A stretch of 47,040 nt of DNA from Ferrigenium straubiae (GTDB lineage: Bacteria > Pseudomonadota > Gammaproteobacteria > Burkholderiales > Gallionellaceae), in assembly GCA_019449655.1 (NCBI GenBank), contig JAHQXD010000003.1:43441-90480 (forward strand), written 5' to 3'. The notes under the pieces are model-generated. The model saw only the letters and a list, made by a program, of their open reading frames with translations. It did not search any database and was not told the origin of the DNA. Made by a program: the position numbers and the translations under genes. Of the stretch, positions 46,107 through 47,040 are shown one piece after another; within the stretch, counting starts at the first letter, position 1, and every line of letters starts with the position of its first letter.

Positions 46107-46868
46107 ATGCCCGACATCACCGCCATCCCCGCCCTGCGGGACAACTATATCTGGGCTATTCACGATAACCGGCATGCCGCCGTGGTCGATCCCGGTGAGG
46201 CCGCACCGGTGCTGGCGTTCCTCGATGCGCACAGCCTGCGGCTAAGCGCCATCCTGTGCACCCACCGCCACGCCGACCATACCGGCGGTATCGCAAAATT
46301 GCGTGAAGTATACAACGTGCCGGTGTACGGGCGGCGGCATCCCGGCAACCCGTATATCACCCATGACCTGCGCGAGGGCGGCCGGCTCAAACTCGACCCG
46401 CCCGGCATCTCATTCGACATCCTCGAAATCCCCGGCCACCTCGACGACCACCTCGCTTTCGTCGCGCCCGGCATCCTGTTTTGCGGCGATACGCTGTTCG
46501 GCGCGGGCTGCGGCAGGAACTTCGAGGGCACACCCGCGCAACTGTTCCACTCCCTGCAACGCCTCGCTGCGCTGCCGGACGACACCGATGTCTATTGCGC
46601 GCATGAATACACAGAAGCCAACCTGCGGTTCGCACTGGCCTGCGAACCGCACAACCCGGATATCCGGCGGCGCGTCGAAGAGGTCGAGCAACTGCGCACC
46701 GCCAACCTGCCCACCGTCCCCTCCAGCATCGCACTGGAAAAAGCCACCAATCCCTTCCTGCGCTGCACCCGGCCGGAACTGATCCGCACGCTGCAGCGGC
46801 ACGGCCTCGCAGACAGCAGCGAACTCGGCGTGTTTACTGCCTTGCGGGAGTGGCGCAACCACTTTTAG
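46107..46868 (+). CDS. gloB: Hydroxyacylglutathione hydrolase (glyoxalase II)
   Basis: GloB hydrolyses S-D-lactoylglutathione to lactate and glutathione, completing methylglyoxal detoxification. The 253-residue product is a metallo-beta-lactamase fold with the metal motif CTHRHADHTGGI, the second metal His in ILEIPGHLDDHLAFV, the Asp in LFCGDTLFGAGCGRNFEGTP and the His in DVYCAHEYTEANLRFA. The C-terminal substrate-binding half is present (TVPSSIALEKATNPFLRC). The ATG at 46107 gives the family N-terminus MPDITAIPALRDNYIWAIHD. It is divergent from the methyltransferase gene. Confidence 0.97.
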   Translation: MPDITAIPALRDNYIWAIHDNRHAAVVDPGEAAPVLAFLDAHSLRLSAILCTHRHADHTGGIAKLREVYNVPVYGRRHPGNPYITHDLREGGRLKLDPPGISFDILEIPGHLDDHLAFVAPGILFCGDTLFGAGCGRNFEGTPAQLFHSLQRLAALPDDTDVYCAHEYTEANLRFALACEPHNPDIRRRVEEVEQLRTANLPTVPSSIALEKATNPFLRCTRPELIRTLQRHGLADSSELGVFTALREWRNHF

Positions 46869-46869
46869 A

Positions 46870-46898
46870 TTGCGGCAGCAGGCGTTCTGGTTTATCCT
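46870..46898 (+). promoter_or_regulatory. Candidate tRNA-Ser promoter
   Basis: TTGCGG (46870-46875) and TATCCT (46893-46898) are 17 bases apart, followed by a GC-rich discriminator (GCGCGCCC), as in growth-controlled stable-RNA promoters. The tRNA begins 13 bases further on. Confidence 0.5.
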
Positions 46899-46910
46899 GC
46901 GCGCCCTTTC

Positions 46911-47001
46911 GGAGAGGTGGATGAGCGGTTTAAGTCGCACGCCTGGAAAGCGTGTTTGGGTTAATAGCCCAACGGGGGTTCGAATCCCCCCCTCTCCGCC
47001 A
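46911..47001 (+). tRNA. tRNA-Ser (anticodon GGA)
   Basis: The 5' GGAGAGG pairs with CCTCTCC at 46991-46997. The D arm (GATGAGCGGTTTAAGTC), the anticodon stem GCACGCCTGGAAAGCGTGT with loop CTGGAAA and anticodon GGA, a long variable arm (TTGGGTTAATAGCCCAA) and the T arm GGGGGTTCGAATCCCCC are all visible. The long variable arm marks a class II tRNA. Discriminator G and CCA (46999-47001) are encoded. It should read UCC and UCU serine codons. Confidence 0.98.
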
Positions 47002-47007
47002 AATACA

Positions 47008-47033
47008 AAGCCGTCTCTTGTGGGCGGCTTTTT
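47008..47033 (+). terminator. Intrinsic terminator after tRNA-Ser
   Basis: AAGCCG and CGGCTT pair around an 11-base loop, followed by TTTA, six bases past the encoded CCA. Confidence 0.75.
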
Positions 47034-47040
47034 ATTTGGT

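Noticed and set aside
46911..47040. tRNA-Ser as an integration site of a genomic island
   Set aside because: The window ends just after the tRNA, and no integrase or duplicated tRNA end is visible.

Overview
The window looks like chromosomal DNA of a betaproteobacterium, GC-rich (about 60% by eye) and densely coded. The best guess is Nitrosomonadales, possibly Gallionellaceae. The inference rests on gene order (gloB-methyltransferase-rnhA-dnaQ, clpS-clpA-gluQ, petA-petB-petC, carA-carB-greA, yhbY divergent from rlmE-ftsH-folP-glmM) and on protein character. No rRNA or other strong taxonomic marker is present, so genus is not claimed.

Layout. 1-1.4 kb: an IS256-family insertion sequence whose left end runs off the window, with a broken ORF tail beyond its right end. 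1.6-5 kb: a LonB-like protease, a REP-associated tyrosine transposase (RAYT) flanked by its REP palindromes, and a universal stress protein. 5-12.5 kb: a small conserved protein, a relic of the polX start, a RimK-like ATP-grasp ligase, Tex, a PilZ/YcgR-like protein, an unrecognised protein made of two diverged repeats, a DUF3820 protein and a YihY/BrkB membrane protein. 12.8-16.6 kb: a Yip1 membrane protein, alanine dehydrogenase, a truncated archease and an APH/P-loop kinase fusion. 16.6-20.1 kb: the cytochrome bc1 operon and a cytochrome with a PSCyt1-like haem domain. 20.1-27.1 kb: a mostly empty stretch, then LemA and two TPM-domain proteins, a YhiN flavoprotein, an Lcl_C-type lipoprotein, a small cytochrome c and an MtfA peptidase. 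27.1-37.5 kb: core genes carA, carB, greA, yhbY, rlmE, ftsH, folP, glmM. 37.5-47 kb: a zinc-ribbon membrane protein, gluQ, clpA, clpS, a cold-shock protein, an HD/PDE-like hydrolase, an alpha/beta hydrolase, dnaQ, rnhA, a methyltransferase, gloB and tRNA-Ser(GGA).

How the genes work together. The bc1 complex and two soluble-type cytochromes belong to respiratory electron transfer. LonB, FtsH, ClpAP/ClpS and MtfA form a notable group of proteolysis genes. CarAB supplies carbamoyl phosphate, FolP folate and GlmM cell-wall precursor. DnaQ and RnhA serve replication.

No large undescribed defence or biosynthetic system is visible. The unusual content is in the small structures. Several families of palindromic repeats occupy the gaps: three share a GTAGG head and CCTAC tail, one is of the FDKLRANG/VRPELVEG type, and one group is built from short tandem units arranged as inverted repeats. 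One repeat is inserted in frame inside gluQ, one lies directly against the folP start codon, and others adjoin broken genes. Terminator-like hairpins lie in the carA and cold-shock leaders.
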